Below, piece after piece: positions 1-7,083 of a DNA stretch of 10,161 bases (position 1 is its first letter; every line of letters begins with the position of its first letter). The position numbers and the translations under genes were made by a program. The notes under the pieces were generated by a model. That model made no database searches and had not been told where the DNA came from. It saw only the letters and a list, made by a program, of their open reading frames with translations. The DNA comes from Loktanella sp. (lineage in GTDB: Bacteria; Pseudomonadota; Alphaproteobacteria; Rhodobacterales; Rhodobacteraceae), in the NCBI GenBank assembly GCA_003551805.1, contig PUNR01000339.1, positions 1 through 10,161 of the forward strand. Reading direction: 5' to 3'.

Positions 1-37
1 CGATGCAGCGCGTTGTTTGACAACCGGACATCCCGTC

Positions 38-1714
38 TCAGAACAAGCCTTCAATCTGTCCGTCCGCATTCAGCGCGATGGTCTGCGCCGCCGGCACACG
101 CGGCAACCCCGGCATCGTCATGATCTCGCCGCAGATTGCGACGACAAAACCAGCGCCCGCGCTTAGCCGGACCTCACGCACAGGAATTGTAAACCCTGTT
201 GGTGCGCCGCGGCGTTCAGGGTCGGTGGTGAAGCTGTATTGCGTCTTGGCCATGCAGACCGGCAGATGGCCATACCCCTGCTCTTCCCATTGCCTGAGCT
301 GGTCGCGGATCTTGTCATCTGCGATCACCCCGTCCGCGCGGTAAATCTTTTGGGCAATGGTTTCGATCTTGTCGAACAGCCCCATCGCATCGGGATAAAT
401 CGGGGCAAAGTTCGCAGCCCCCTTGTCGGCGATATCGGCCACCAATGTCGCCAGATCGGTAATTCCGGCTGACCCTTGCGCCCAATGCTTGCACAAGATG
501 GCCTGCGACCCTTGGGTGGTGACATAGGCTTTCACAGCCTCGACCTCTGCATCGGTATCAGTGACGAAATGGTTGATCGCGACGACGACCGGCACGCCGA
601 AGGATTTGAGGTTCTCGATATGGCGGCCCAGATTGGCGCATCCGGCCTGCACGGCATCGACATTCTCGGCCCCGAGATCAGCCTTGGCCACGCCGCCGTT
701 CATCTTCATCGCACGCACAGTCGCCACGACAACGACGCAGGACGGCGCAATGCCCGCCTTGCGGCATTTGATGTTCATGAACTTTTCAGCCCCCAGATCA
801 GCCCCGAAACCAGCCTCGGTCACGACGTAATCCGCCAGCTTCAGCGCGGTCGTCGTGGCGATCACCGAATTGCATCCATGCGCGATATTGGCAAAAGGCC
901 CGCCATGCACAAAGGCGGGATTGTTTTCCAATGTCTGCACAAGGTTCGGCTGCAATGCGTCTTTCAGCAAAACCGTCATCGCACCATGCGCTTCAAGATC
1001 ACGGCAATAGACCGGCGTTTTATCACGGCGATAAGCGACGATGATCTTGCCCAGCCGCTGTTCAAGGTCTGCCAGATCGCGCGCCAGACACAGGATCGCC
1101 ATCACCTCGGACGCGACGGTGATGTCAAAACCGGTTTCACGCGGAAACCCGTTGGCGACACCACCCAAAGACGCCGTGATCTGGCGCAAGGCGCGGTCGT
1201 TCATATCCATGACACGCCGCCAGACGATGCGACGAATGTCGATATCGAGCGCATTTCCCCAATAGATGTGATTGTCGATCATCGCGGCCAGCAGGTTATG
1301 GGCCGATGTGATCGCGTGAAAATCGCCGGTGAAATGCAGGTTCATGTCTTCCATCGGAATGACTTGCGCATAGCCGCCACCCGCTGCCCCGCCCTTCATT
1401 CCGAAACACGGCCCAAGTGACGCTTCGCGTATACACACCACCGCCTTTTTGCCGATGGCGTTCAGCCCGTCACCGAGGCCCACTGTCGTCGTCGTCTTGC
1501 CTTCACCGGCGGGGGTGGGGTTGATCGCTGTCACGAGGATCAGCTTGCCATCCGCGCGGTCTTGAACGCTGTTGATCAGGCGCTGGCTAACCTTGGCTTT
1601 GTCGTGGCCATAAGGCACCAGATCATCGGCGCCGATGCCCAGCATCGCACCAATTTCCTGAATTGGGCGGCTGATCGCGGCGCGCGCAATGGCGATGTCT
1701 GACTGATGTTCCAT
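38..1714 (-). CDS. fhs: Formate-tetrahydrofolate ligase (formyltetrahydrofolate synthetase)
   Basis: This cytosolic enzyme uses ATP to join formate to tetrahydrofolate, giving 10-formyl-THF for one-carbon metabolism; the reaction can also run backwards to release formate and ATP. The 558-residue length is normal for the family. A P-loop-like TPAGEGKT lies at residues 67-74, the family signature GMKGGAAGGGY at 105-115, the segment ENNPAFVHGGPFANIAHG around 263-280, and the second signature VATVRAMKMNGG at 330-341. I chose the ATG at 1714 (MEHQSDIAIA) because GGGGAAGAGG sits just upstream and homologues start about here; a start at 1756 would add 14 unlikely residues and run into the gene before it. 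The stop is TGA at 38-40. It lies 26 bases after the MOSC gene and is probably cotranscribed with it. No frameshift or missing motif is seen. Identity is secure. Confidence 0.97.
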   Translation of the reverse strand: MEHQSDIAIARAAISRPIQEIGAMLGIGADDLVPYGHDKAKVSQRLINSVQDRADGKLILVTAINPTPAGEGKTTTTVGLGDGLNAIGKKAVVCIREASLGPCFGMKGGAAGGGYAQVIPMEDMNLHFTGDFHAITSAHNLLAAMIDNHIYWGNALDIDIRRIVWRRVMDMNDRALRQITASLGGVANGFPRETGFDITVASEVMAILCLARDLADLEQRLGKIIVAYRRDKTPVYCRDLEAHGAMTVLLKDALQPNLVQTLENNPAFVHGGPFANIAHGCNSVIATTTALKLADYVVTEAGFGADLGAEKFMNIKCRKAGIAPSCVVVVATVRAMKMNGGVAKADLGAENVDAVQAGCANLGRHIENLKSFGVPVVVAINHFVTDTDAEVEAVKAYVTTQGSQAILCKHWAQGSAGITDLATLVADIADKGAANFAPIYPDAMGLFDKIETIAQKIYRADGVIADDKIRDQLRQWEEQGYGHLPVCMAKTQYSFTTDPERRGAPTGFTIPVREVRLSAGAGFVVAICGEIMTMPGLPRVPAAQTIALNADGQIEGLF

Positions 1715-1740
1715 GATACCTCTTCCCCTGTCTCGCGCCT

Positions 1741-2322
1741 TCAGGCACCGGCCCAAACGCGCTGGCCTGGCACATGTAGGGTGACAGGATCACCGATATG
1801 CACGCGCCCTTCGCGTTCGACCCAGGCGGTCACGCCACGCTTGTCTTTCGCCGCCGCCTTGAAACGATCACCGGCACCCGGATGATCTGCGTTGATCACT
1901 TTTGCGGGCAGGTGGCAGGGATGGTTTTCCATATCGACCACAATCACCGAACCATCGGCGAATTGCAGGCGCGACGATGGCGGCAAATGGGTGAAATCAG
2001 GGATACCGCGCAGGACCAGCGAAGCACCTGCATAAGCAGGGTCAAGGTGATCCAAGCCGCAATCGGCAGCAATCTGCGCCAGTTCTTCTTGCGACATGAC
2101 ACAAAGCTGGCGGACATTGCGAATCTCGGTGCCGCGTTTGTACTGGGTTCTGACACGCGAACATGACGCTCGGGTCAGGCCGCCATGCGCCTCGCCGGGG
2201 ATGCCAGCATAGGTCAGGTCAGCCTGTGTCATGGGCACTGATCTCAAGGATGCATCACGGTCGGGCACCGCGCCCAGCCATACCACTTCACCCACAACAT
2301 CAGTCTTGATCAATGCCGGCAT
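1741..2322 (-). CDS. MOSC-domain protein (molybdenum cofactor sulfurase C-terminal family)
   Basis: This is a 193-residue cytosolic protein made almost entirely of one MOSC domain, the fold found at the C-terminus of eukaryotic molybdenum cofactor sulfurase and in bacterial YiiM/YcbX proteins. Visible hallmarks are AHGGLTRASCSRV near residues 45-57 (Cys54), ENHPCHLPAKV at 132-142 (Cys136, the usual position of the conserved family cysteine), and the closing KRGVTAWVEREGRVHIGDPV at 161-180. Family members bind the molybdenum cofactor or are proposed to carry sulfur to it; the substrate here is unknown. The ATG at 2322 (MPALIKTD) is chosen because AGGGGG lies about 5-7 bases upstream; a longer reading from 2397 would translate an intergenic motif. 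The stop is TGA at 1741-1743. The gene follows a terminator and precedes fhs by 26 bases, so the two probably form a transcription unit. The family is clear, the function is not. Confidence 0.85.
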   Translation of the reverse strand: MPALIKTDVVGEVVWLGAVPDRDASLRSVPMTQADLTYAGIPGEAHGGLTRASCSRVRTQYKRGTEIRNVRQLCVMSQEELAQIAADCGLDHLDPAYAGASLVLRGIPDFTHLPPSSRLQFADGSVIVVDMENHPCHLPAKVINADHPGAGDRFKAAAKDKRGVTAWVEREGRVHIGDPVTLHVPGQRVWAGA

Positions 2323-2362
2323 GCCGCCCCCTATGTCATCGGGCGCCTGCCCCATCGTCGGA

Positions 2363-2385
2363 GTATAAATATCCCCGCCGGAGGC
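2363..2385 (-). repeat. Rhodobacterales-type intergenic motif GCCTCCGGCGGGGATATTT
   Basis: Read on the minus strand, the sequence is GCCTCCGGCGGGGATATTT followed by ATAC. I recall very similar strings (CCTCCGGCGGGGATATTT with small variations) recurring between genes in many Rhodobacterales genomes, but I cannot run the search. It sits between the ftsH terminator and the MOSC gene, directly after the hairpin at 2387-2407. It contains TATACT (2362-2367), which could serve as a -10 element, although no good -35 stands at 16-18 bases. Its role is unknown to me. Confidence 0.5.
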
Positions 2386-2386
2386 A

Positions 2387-2407
2387 TCCTGTTCCAAAGG
2401 AACAGGA
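2387..2407. repeat. Perfect 9-bp hairpin, loop of 3
   Basis: The plus strand reads TCCTGTTCC, AAA, GGAACAGGA: nine perfect base pairs with a three-base loop. It lies 10 bases past the end of the ftsH terminator hairpin in the direction of transcription, and immediately before the GCCTCCGGCGGGGATATTT motif. No T-run follows on either strand, so it does not look like an intrinsic terminator in its own right. It could stabilise or process an mRNA end, act in the leader of the MOSC-fhs unit, or be an operator; the sequence does not decide. Confidence 0.6.
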
Positions 2408-2416
2408 CCTGCAACG

Positions 2417-2443
2417 AAAAACGCCGCCCCGAGAGGGCGGCGT
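2417..2443 (-). terminator. Intrinsic terminator after ftsH
   Basis: On the minus strand the RNA would form ACGCCGCCC, loop TCTCG, GGGCGGCGT: nine perfect, GC-rich base pairs, closing directly into TTTTT. It begins 8 bases after the ftsH TAA stop. This is a textbook Rho-independent terminator. It separates ftsH from the MOSC-fhs unit. Confidence 0.92.
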
Positions 2444-2451
2444 CTGATCTA

Positions 2452-4365
2452 TTATACCGAAGGTTCCGGTTCCATCCCGCCGTCAGGTTCGCGGGGCTTT
2501 TTCGGCTTGGTTTTCGGGATCGCCGTGACCGACGACCCGGCCGACGGCGGCGTGTCATCCTTGTCATCCGAAACATGCGGCGAACGGCCTGCGATGACGC
2601 GCTTAATCTCTTCACCGGTCAGCGTCTCGTATTCCAGCAGGCCTTGGGCCAGACGCTCGAATTCTTCGCGCTTTTCGGTGATGATCTTATACGCAAGATC
2701 ATAGCCGTCCTGAATGAAGCGTCGCACCTCTTCTTCGATCAGCACTTTGGTATCGGCGGACACCGACAAACCGGCCGTGTTGCCCTGATAGCCTTCGTGG
2801 GCTTCGGCATAGTCGATATTGCCGATCTTATCGGACATGCCCCAGCGCAGCACCATCGCGCGTGCCAGCTGGCTGGCCTGCTGGATGTCACCGGCTGGGC
2901 CGTTGCTGACCGAATCAGGGCCGTATTTGATGATCTCGGCGGCCTTGCCTGCCATCGTCATCGCAAGACGCTGGTGGCATTCATCCTTGAACATATTCAG
3001 ACGGTCGATTTCGGGCAGGCTCATCACCATGCCAAGTGCGCCGCCGCGCGGAATGATCGTGGCCTTATAGACCGGATCACACTTAGGCAGGGTGATCCCG
3101 ACAATCGCGTGGCCGGCCTCGTGATAGGCGGTCATTTCCTTTTGTTCGGCGGTCATCACCATCGACCGGCGTTCCGCGCCCATCATCACCTTGTCTTTTG
3201 CCGATTCGAAATCGACCATGGTGACAAAGCGGCGACCGACACGCGCGGCCATCAACGCGGCTTCGTTCACAAGGTTCGCCAGATCAGCACCCGAAAAACC
3301 GGGCGAACCGCGTGCGATGATCCGCAGATCGACATCGGGGCCAAGCGGGATTTTACGCGCATGAACGCCCAAAATCTTTTCGCGGCCTTTGATGTCTGGG
3401 TTCGGCACTGTGACCTGACGGTCAAAACGTCCCGGCCGCAGCAAGGCAGGGTCAAGCACGTCACGGCGGTTGGTGGCCGCGACGATAATCACGCCTTCAT
3501 TCGCCTCGAAACCGTCCATTTCGACCAGCAGCTGGTTCAGTGTCTGTTCACGTTCATCGTTGCCACCGCCAATACCGACACCACGGGCGCGACCCACAGC
3601 GTCAATCTCGTCGATAAAGACGATGCAGGGCGCGTTCTTTTTCGCCTGTTCGAACATGTCGCGCACACGCGATGCGCCCACACCGACGAACATTTCCACA
3701 AAGTCAGAACCGGAGATGGTGAAAAACGGCACGCCAGCTTCGCCCGCGATTGCGCGTGCCAGCAATGTTTTACCCGTACCGGGAGGGCCGACAAGCAGCG
3801 CGCCTTTGGGGATCTTGCCACCCAAACGGCTGAATTTCTGGGGATTGCGCAAGAATTCGACGATTTCTTCCAATTCTTCCTTGGCTTCGTCAATACCGGC
3901 GACATCATCAAATGTGACGCGGCCAGATTTTTCGGTCAGCAGCTTTGCTTTGGATTTGCCAAACCCCATGGCACCGCCTTTGCCGCCGCCCTGCATCCGG
4001 TTCATGAAATAGATCCAGACACCGATCAACAGAATGAACGGCAGCAAGCTGAGCAGGAAGGACTGGAAAACAGATGTTTCCTGGCTGCGCGCCTCGAACG
4101 GGACATTGGCGCCGATCAGCAGATTGGTGATTTCTGCATCCGACGGTGCGATGGTCGTGTAATTGCGGCCACCTTCGGAATAGCGAACACGTTCGCCGTC
4201 AATCACGGCATCGCTGACGCGGCCGGACTGAACCGCCTCGACAAAGTTCGAGTAGCTGCGCTGGTCGCCGCCAGAGGCGCCCTGCGGAGAGCTGAAAAGG
4301 TTGAATAAGGCCAGGACCATCAAGAACATGACGACCCAAAAGACCATGTTACGTGCGTTACCCAA
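2452..4365 (-). CDS. ftsH: ATP-dependent zinc metalloprotease FtsH
   Basis: This inner-membrane AAA+ protease, a hexamer in known members, extracts and degrades damaged or regulatory membrane and cytosolic proteins. The 637 residues show, in order: a first membrane helix at about 7-25, a periplasmic domain at about 30-98, a second helix at about 101-121, a Gly/Lys-rich linker, Walker A GPPGTGKT at 193-200, the pore motif FVG at 226-228, Walker B IVFIDE at 248-253, the second region of homology with RPGRFD at 310-315, the zinc site HEAGH at 415-419, and Asp493 as probable third zinc ligand. A polar Pro/Lys-rich tail ends the protein. The start is TTG at 4365, six bases after TAGGAG; the next ATG, at codon 7, would remove the usual GNARN beginning. 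The stop is TAA, followed by an intrinsic terminator. The gene follows tilS by 108 bases and has its own promoter candidate. All key residues are present. Confidence 0.98.
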   Translation of the reverse strand: MGNARNMVFWVVMFLMVLALFNLFSSPQGASGGDQRSYSNFVEAVQSGRVSDAVIDGERVRYSEGGRNYTTIAPSDAEITNLLIGANVPFEARSQETSVFQSFLLSLLPFILLIGVWIYFMNRMQGGGKGGAMGFGKSKAKLLTEKSGRVTFDDVAGIDEAKEELEEIVEFLRNPQKFSRLGGKIPKGALLVGPPGTGKTLLARAIAGEAGVPFFTISGSDFVEMFVGVGASRVRDMFEQAKKNAPCIVFIDEIDAVGRARGVGIGGGNDEREQTLNQLLVEMDGFEANEGVIIVAATNRRDVLDPALLRPGRFDRQVTVPNPDIKGREKILGVHARKIPLGPDVDLRIIARGSPGFSGADLANLVNEAALMAARVGRRFVTMVDFESAKDKVMMGAERRSMVMTAEQKEMTAYHEAGHAIVGITLPKCDPVYKATIIPRGGALGMVMSLPEIDRLNMFKDECHQRLAMTMAGKAAEIIKYGPDSVSNGPAGDIQQASQLARAMVLRWGMSDKIGNIDYAEAHEGYQGNTAGLSVSADTKVLIEEEVRRFIQDGYDLAYKIITEKREEFERLAQGLLEYETLTGEEIKRVIAGRSPHVSDDKDDTPPSAGSSVTAIPKTKPKKPREPDGGMEPEPSV

Positions 4366-4371
4366 GGGGGA

Positions 4372-4377
4372 CTCCTA
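4372..4377 (-). promoter_or_regulatory. Strong ribosome binding site deciding the ftsH TTG start
   Basis: The minus strand reads TAGGAG, then six bases (TCCCCC), then TTG GGT AAC. The near-consensus Shine-Dalgarno sequence at ideal spacing, together with the family-typical GNARN N-terminus, supports TTG rather than the downstream ATG as initiator. Confidence 0.8.
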
Positions 4378-4424
4378 TCACATCGTCAAACAGAGGACAG
4401 ACTCGTCCCTGTGTGGTTATCATT

Positions 4425-4453
4425 AGAATAGGGACAAACGCCCAATCTTCAAT
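4425..4453 (-). promoter_or_regulatory. Candidate ftsH promoter, heat-shock (RpoH) type
   Basis: On the minus strand ATTGAA (plus 4448-4453) is followed after 14 bases by CCCTATTC (plus 4426-4433). The sigma-32 consensus CTTGAA, 13-17 bases, CCCCATnT fits at 5 of 6 and about 6 of 8 positions, and the alphaproteobacterial -10 CYTATnT also nearly fits. The same stretch can be read as a sigma-70 promoter, TTGAAG (4447-4452), 16 bases, TATTCT (4425-4430). It lies about 60 bases before the ftsH start, in the 108-base gap after tilS. ftsH is a heat-shock gene in E. coli, so either reading is reasonable. The rest of this gap shows nothing else I can assign. Confidence 0.5.
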
Positions 4454-4473
4454 GCGCAAAGCCAAAAGCAGGG

Positions 4474-5673
4474 CTATTCCGCGACAATCTGCGCGCTCCA
4501 CCCCTGCCCGAAGCCTGCCAAAGGCGCGCTTATCAGCTGGTCGTCGCGCCAAACGGCGGGTGTGGCCTGCATTGATGCCCGCGGCAGGCCCGTGTTGCGC
4601 CAGTCGGGGCAGCGGTCAATCCCCGCCCCCAAGGCGCGCAATTGCAATTTCGGATCATGCGGTCCGGTCACGCGCCAGCGCCCGTCCCAAAGGTGCGTCG
4701 TGCTGGTGACATGGTCCCTGACCGCAGCAAATTCGCGAGCGATGCGCAAGACCGGCCCGTCAAAGCTGAACCGGCAGCCGCCCAATGTCGCGGCCCCGCC
4801 TTTGTGCAGCGCCTGCATCAGACGCGCTTGTTCGTCACGCCGTGGCGGTGTCAGGGTACGATTGACCCATGCCATGCCCGCCAGCACCAGCCTGCGCGCC
4901 TGTTCCCCTGACAAATCCGCCAAAGCAATATTGATCAGCATATCACCCTGCTGGCGCAGCAGAAACGGGGCAAGGTCAGTGCTTTGCCGGTCCAGCGCCT
5001 GTGCGGCGGCGCCCATATGCTGCGCAACCTGCCCCAGTGCCTGCGGCGTCAGGCCCAGCCCCGCCAGCAGTCCGGCGGCCTGTCTGACACGGATACGTTC
5101 ATAGGTCGGGTCGTCATTGCTTGGGTCGTCGCACCATTCATGACCCGCATCGGTCAGATATCTGCGTAAATCCGCACGTGTGACCTGCAACAAGGGCCGG
5201 TGAAAACGCAGCCCGTTCTTCACCGTCACCGCACCCATGCCCGCCAATCCGTCCACACCGGCACCGCGCGCTAGTGCCATGATGACAGTCTCGGCCTGAT
5301 CGTCAGCCGTGTGCCCGAGTGCTATGTCAGCGATCCCTGTTGATCTGGCCCAATCAGCAAGCAAACCATAGCGGGCCTTGCGGGCATGATCCTGTAGATT
5401 GCCGGTGCGGTCCCATCCGGACCAGCGCAACACCTGATGCGGAATTTTGTAGGCGGCGCAGATATCCGCCACCATCGCACATTCGGCGGCAGAGGCCGGA
5501 CGCAGGCCGTGATCGACAGAGGCAGCACTGATCTGCCCCCCCAAACCGGCAACCAGATGCAACAAGGCAACGGAATCGCCACCGCCCGACACGGCCAAGC
5601 CGACAGGCTGACCCGATGCGATCAGGTCACGAAACCCCTGCGTTAACTGCGGTGGCTGCGCCGTTACCGGCAT
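4474..5673 (-). CDS. tilS: tRNA(Ile)-lysidine synthase TilS
   Basis: This cytosolic enzyme uses ATP and lysine to turn C34 of the CAU-anticodon tRNA-Ile into lysidine, changing its reading from AUG to AUA and its charging from Met to Ile. The N-type ATP-pyrophosphatase domain shows the PP-loop SGGGDS at residues 29-34, VDHGLR at 53-58 and GHTADDQAETV at 120-130. The middle is helical and the C-terminus (about 320-399) carries LRALGAG, GLPRA and a Pro-Ala-Val-Trp motif, as in other alphaproteobacterial TilS proteins. At 399 residues it is slightly shorter than the 432-residue E. coli enzyme. The ATG at 5673 overlaps the end of cpoB by 10 bases and has only a weak upstream site (TGGG), suggesting translational coupling. 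The stop is TAG at 4474-4476. Its place between cpoB and ftsH is, as I recall, a conserved arrangement in this group. Confidence 0.95.
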   Translation of the reverse strand: MPVTAQPPQLTQGFRDLIASGQPVGLAVSGGGDSVALLHLVAGLGGQISAASVDHGLRPASAAECAMVADICAAYKIPHQVLRWSGWDRTGNLQDHARKARYGLLADWARSTGIADIALGHTADDQAETVIMALARGAGVDGLAGMGAVTVKNGLRFHRPLLQVTRADLRRYLTDAGHEWCDDPSNDDPTYERIRVRQAAGLLAGLGLTPQALGQVAQHMGAAAQALDRQSTDLAPFLLRQQGDMLINIALADLSGEQARRLVLAGMAWVNRTLTPPRRDEQARLMQALHKGGAATLGGCRFSFDGPVLRIAREFAAVRDHVTSTTHLWDGRWRVTGPHDPKLQLRALGAGIDRCPDWRNTGLPRASMQATPAVWRDDQLISAPLAGFGQGWSAQIVAE

Positions 5674-6482
5674 CCCAGATTTTGCATCGCCGTCTGGGCA
5701 TCGGACACAGCCGGATTGCCCGGAAAGCGCACGTTCACTTCGGCCAGCGTCAGGCAGGCGTCCTGCGTCTGGCCGATCGCGCCCAAGGATGCACCCAGTT
5801 TATATAGCGCTTCGGGCGCACGCTGGCCGGATGGATCAGCCGAAAACGATTCAAGAAAGGCGCGTGCCGCACTGGTATTTTCGCCCAGGGATTCAAGCGC
5901 GCGGCCACGGATGAACGCCGCCTCTGGTGTTAGCGGACTTCCCGGGTAGGACGCGGCAAAGGTCGATAGCTGGTCAACGGCGCTACGAAAGTCACCGCTG
6001 GCGAGCGCCTCCTGCGCCCGCCGGATGTCGTCCTGTTCGCCGATTGCGACAGCAGGGCCGCCGATCGTGGGTGAAGGTGCCGCCGAAGGCACATTGGAAG
6101 AACTGGCCGTGCCGCCCAAAGACGGCGTATCACCCAGATTGGCTATGTCGCAGGCGGGTTCAAGTTCGCACAGGCGGAATTCCAGATCACCGATCCGGTT
6201 TGTCCCGTCAACGGTGATCCGGTTGACACGGAATTCAAGCTCTTCTGCCTTGGAGGTCAGACGCTGCAATTCCGCTTCAATGTTGTTCAGCCGGTCCAAC
6301 GGTGTTGCCCCGGCCACCCCTTGCGACAAAGCGCCGGTGGTTGACAGTTCAGACCGCAAACGCTGCACATCGCCATAAAGCGCTGTCAGTTGCTGACGGA
6401 TATCCGCCAAAGTCTCGCCTTGGGCGACCGCCGGAAGCGGCGCGCAAAGGACGGCGCAGATCAGTAAGGCTCGGTGCAACAT
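5664..6482 (-). CDS. cpoB: Tol-Pal accessory protein CpoB (YbgF)
   Basis: This periplasmic protein partners TolA and, in E. coli, coordinates peptidoglycan synthesis with outer-membrane constriction. From the ATG at 6482 the 272-residue product has a signal peptide at about 1-20 with likely cleavage PAVA/QG, a coiled-coil segment at about 24-95 (DIRQQLTALYGDVQRLRSEL; IEAELQRLTSKAEELEFRV), a low-complexity Ser/Pro/Gly linker at about 115-147, then tetratricopeptide-type repeats to the end (RRAQEALASGDFRSAVDQL; AAFIRGRALESLGENTSAARAF; ALYKLGASLGAIGQTQDAC). This is the standard YbgF layout. An in-frame GTG at 6485 directly before the ATG is an equally possible start; GGAA lies 8 bases before the ATG and 5 before the GTG. 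It follows pal by 21 bases and its last 10 bases overlap tilS. The stop is TAA. Four cysteines in the mature part (RLCELEPAC, QDAC, NLGC) could form disulfides. Confidence 0.93.
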   Translation of the reverse strand: MLHRALLICAVLCAPLPAVAQGETLADIRQQLTALYGDVQRLRSELSTTGALSQGVAGATPLDRLNNIEAELQRLTSKAEELEFRVNRITVDGTNRIGDLEFRLCELEPACDIANLGDTPSLGGTASSSNVPSAAPSPTIGGPAVAIGEQDDIRRAQEALASGDFRSAVDQLSTFAASYPGSPLTPEAAFIRGRALESLGENTSAARAFLESFSADPSGQRAPEALYKLGASLGAIGQTQDACLTLAEVNVRFPGNPAVSDAQTAMQNLGCR

Positions 6483-6492
6483 CACGGGGTTC

Positions 6493-6504
6493 CAGACCTT
6501 TGGT
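6493..6504 (-). repeat. Copy 1 of 12-base direct repeat ACCAAAGGTCTG
   Basis: The minus strand reads ACCAAAGGTCTG across the pal stop codon and the short gap before cpoB. The identical 12 bases occur at 8467-8478 in the gap before tolB, in the same orientation. Part of it (AAAGG) resembles a ribosome binding site at a long spacing. The function is unknown and chance is possible. Confidence 0.45.
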
Positions 6505-7052
6505 TAGCTTGTCATCGCCGAGAAAGACAGGACCGTCACGGCCCGGCGGTTCTTGGAATAGCATGCTTCGTTTGAACACACCTCGATCGGGCGTTCCTTG
6601 CCATAGCTGGTCACTTCCAGTCGCGACGACGGCACACCGCGTGACACCAGATATTCGCGCACCGCATTGGCACGGCGGAAGCCAAGCGCAAGGTTGTATT
6701 CGCGTGTACCTTGTTCGTCGGCATGGCCTTCGATGACGGCGCGGTAATCGGCATTGGTCAGCAACCATTGTGCCTGACCGTCCAGAATGGTGCGGCCTTC
6801 GGTGCTGATTGTCGATTGGTCGATGGCAAACAGGACGCGGTCGCCGATGGTCTGGTTAAAGAACATCGGGCTGCGCGGGTCGCTGGCGGAACCAGCCATA
6901 CCTGCACCGGCACCAGCGCCAAATCCGTCGGTGCCCATCCCGCCGGGGCCACCGGCACCGCCAGCACCGCCTGCGCCAAATCTGTTAGGGTTGGTGCAAG
7001 CTGCGGTTGCCAGCACCAAAAGCAAAACGGTCGCTTTCGTCATCATTTTCAT
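6504..7052 (-). CDS. pal: Peptidoglycan-associated lipoprotein Pal
   Basis: Pal is the outer-membrane lipoprotein of the Tol-Pal machine; its OmpA-like domain binds the diaminopimelate stem of peptidoglycan and also TolB. The 182-residue precursor has a lipoprotein signal peptide ending LATAAC, so lipidation is expected at Cys19; Thr at -3 is a little unusual in the lipobox. A Gly/Ala-rich linker at 25-55 gives flexible reach. The OmpA-C domain covers about 70-180, with IEGHADEQGTREYNLALGFRRANAV at 107-131 and SKNRRAV at 166-172. Cys159 and Cys164 form a close pair not found at this place in E. coli Pal. The ATG at 7052 follows AGGA at 8-9 bases; ATGs at codons 3 and 4 are less likely. The stop is TAA. 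It lies 76 bases after tolB, with its own promoter candidate, and 21 bases before cpoB. Confidence 0.97.
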   Translation of the reverse strand: MKMMTKATVLLLVLATAACTNPNRFGAGGAGGAGGPGGMGTDGFGAGAGAGMAGSASDPRSPMFFNQTIGDRVLFAIDQSTISTEGRTILDGQAQWLLTNADYRAVIEGHADEQGTREYNLALGFRRANAVREYLVSRGVPSSRLEVTSYGKERPIEVCSNEACYSKNRRAVTVLSFSAMTS

Positions 7053-7083
7053 CGGGTGATCCTGTTATCTGCTCATTTACGCC

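Noticed and set aside
12..24. Small hairpin GTTGT-TTG-ACAAC after fhs, as possible terminator
   Set aside because: The stem is only five pairs, AT-rich, with no T-run after it on the minus strand.
1..31. Possible start of a further minus-strand gene (ATG at 31, reading MSGCQTTRCI to the window edge)
   Set aside because: Only ten codons are visible, the ribosome binding site is weak (GAG) and I do not recognise the peptide. It may be a real downstream gene, but the window cannot support it.
476..1420. 314-codon plus-strand frame opposite fhs
   Set aside because: Shadow of a highly conserved coding gene, with no family resemblance.
2323..2397. N-terminal extension of the MOSC protein by 25 residues (MEQDASGGDIYTP...)
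   Set aside because: It would translate the intergenic GCCTCCGGCGGGGATATTT motif and lacks a ribosome binding site, whereas ATG 2322 has AGGGGG upstream.
2575..4308. 577-codon open frame on the plus strand opposite ftsH
   Set aside because: It is a shadow of ftsH: very rich in His, Arg, Asp and Gln as expected from the complement of GC-biased codons, with no recognisable domain, while the opposite strand carries an unmistakable FtsH.
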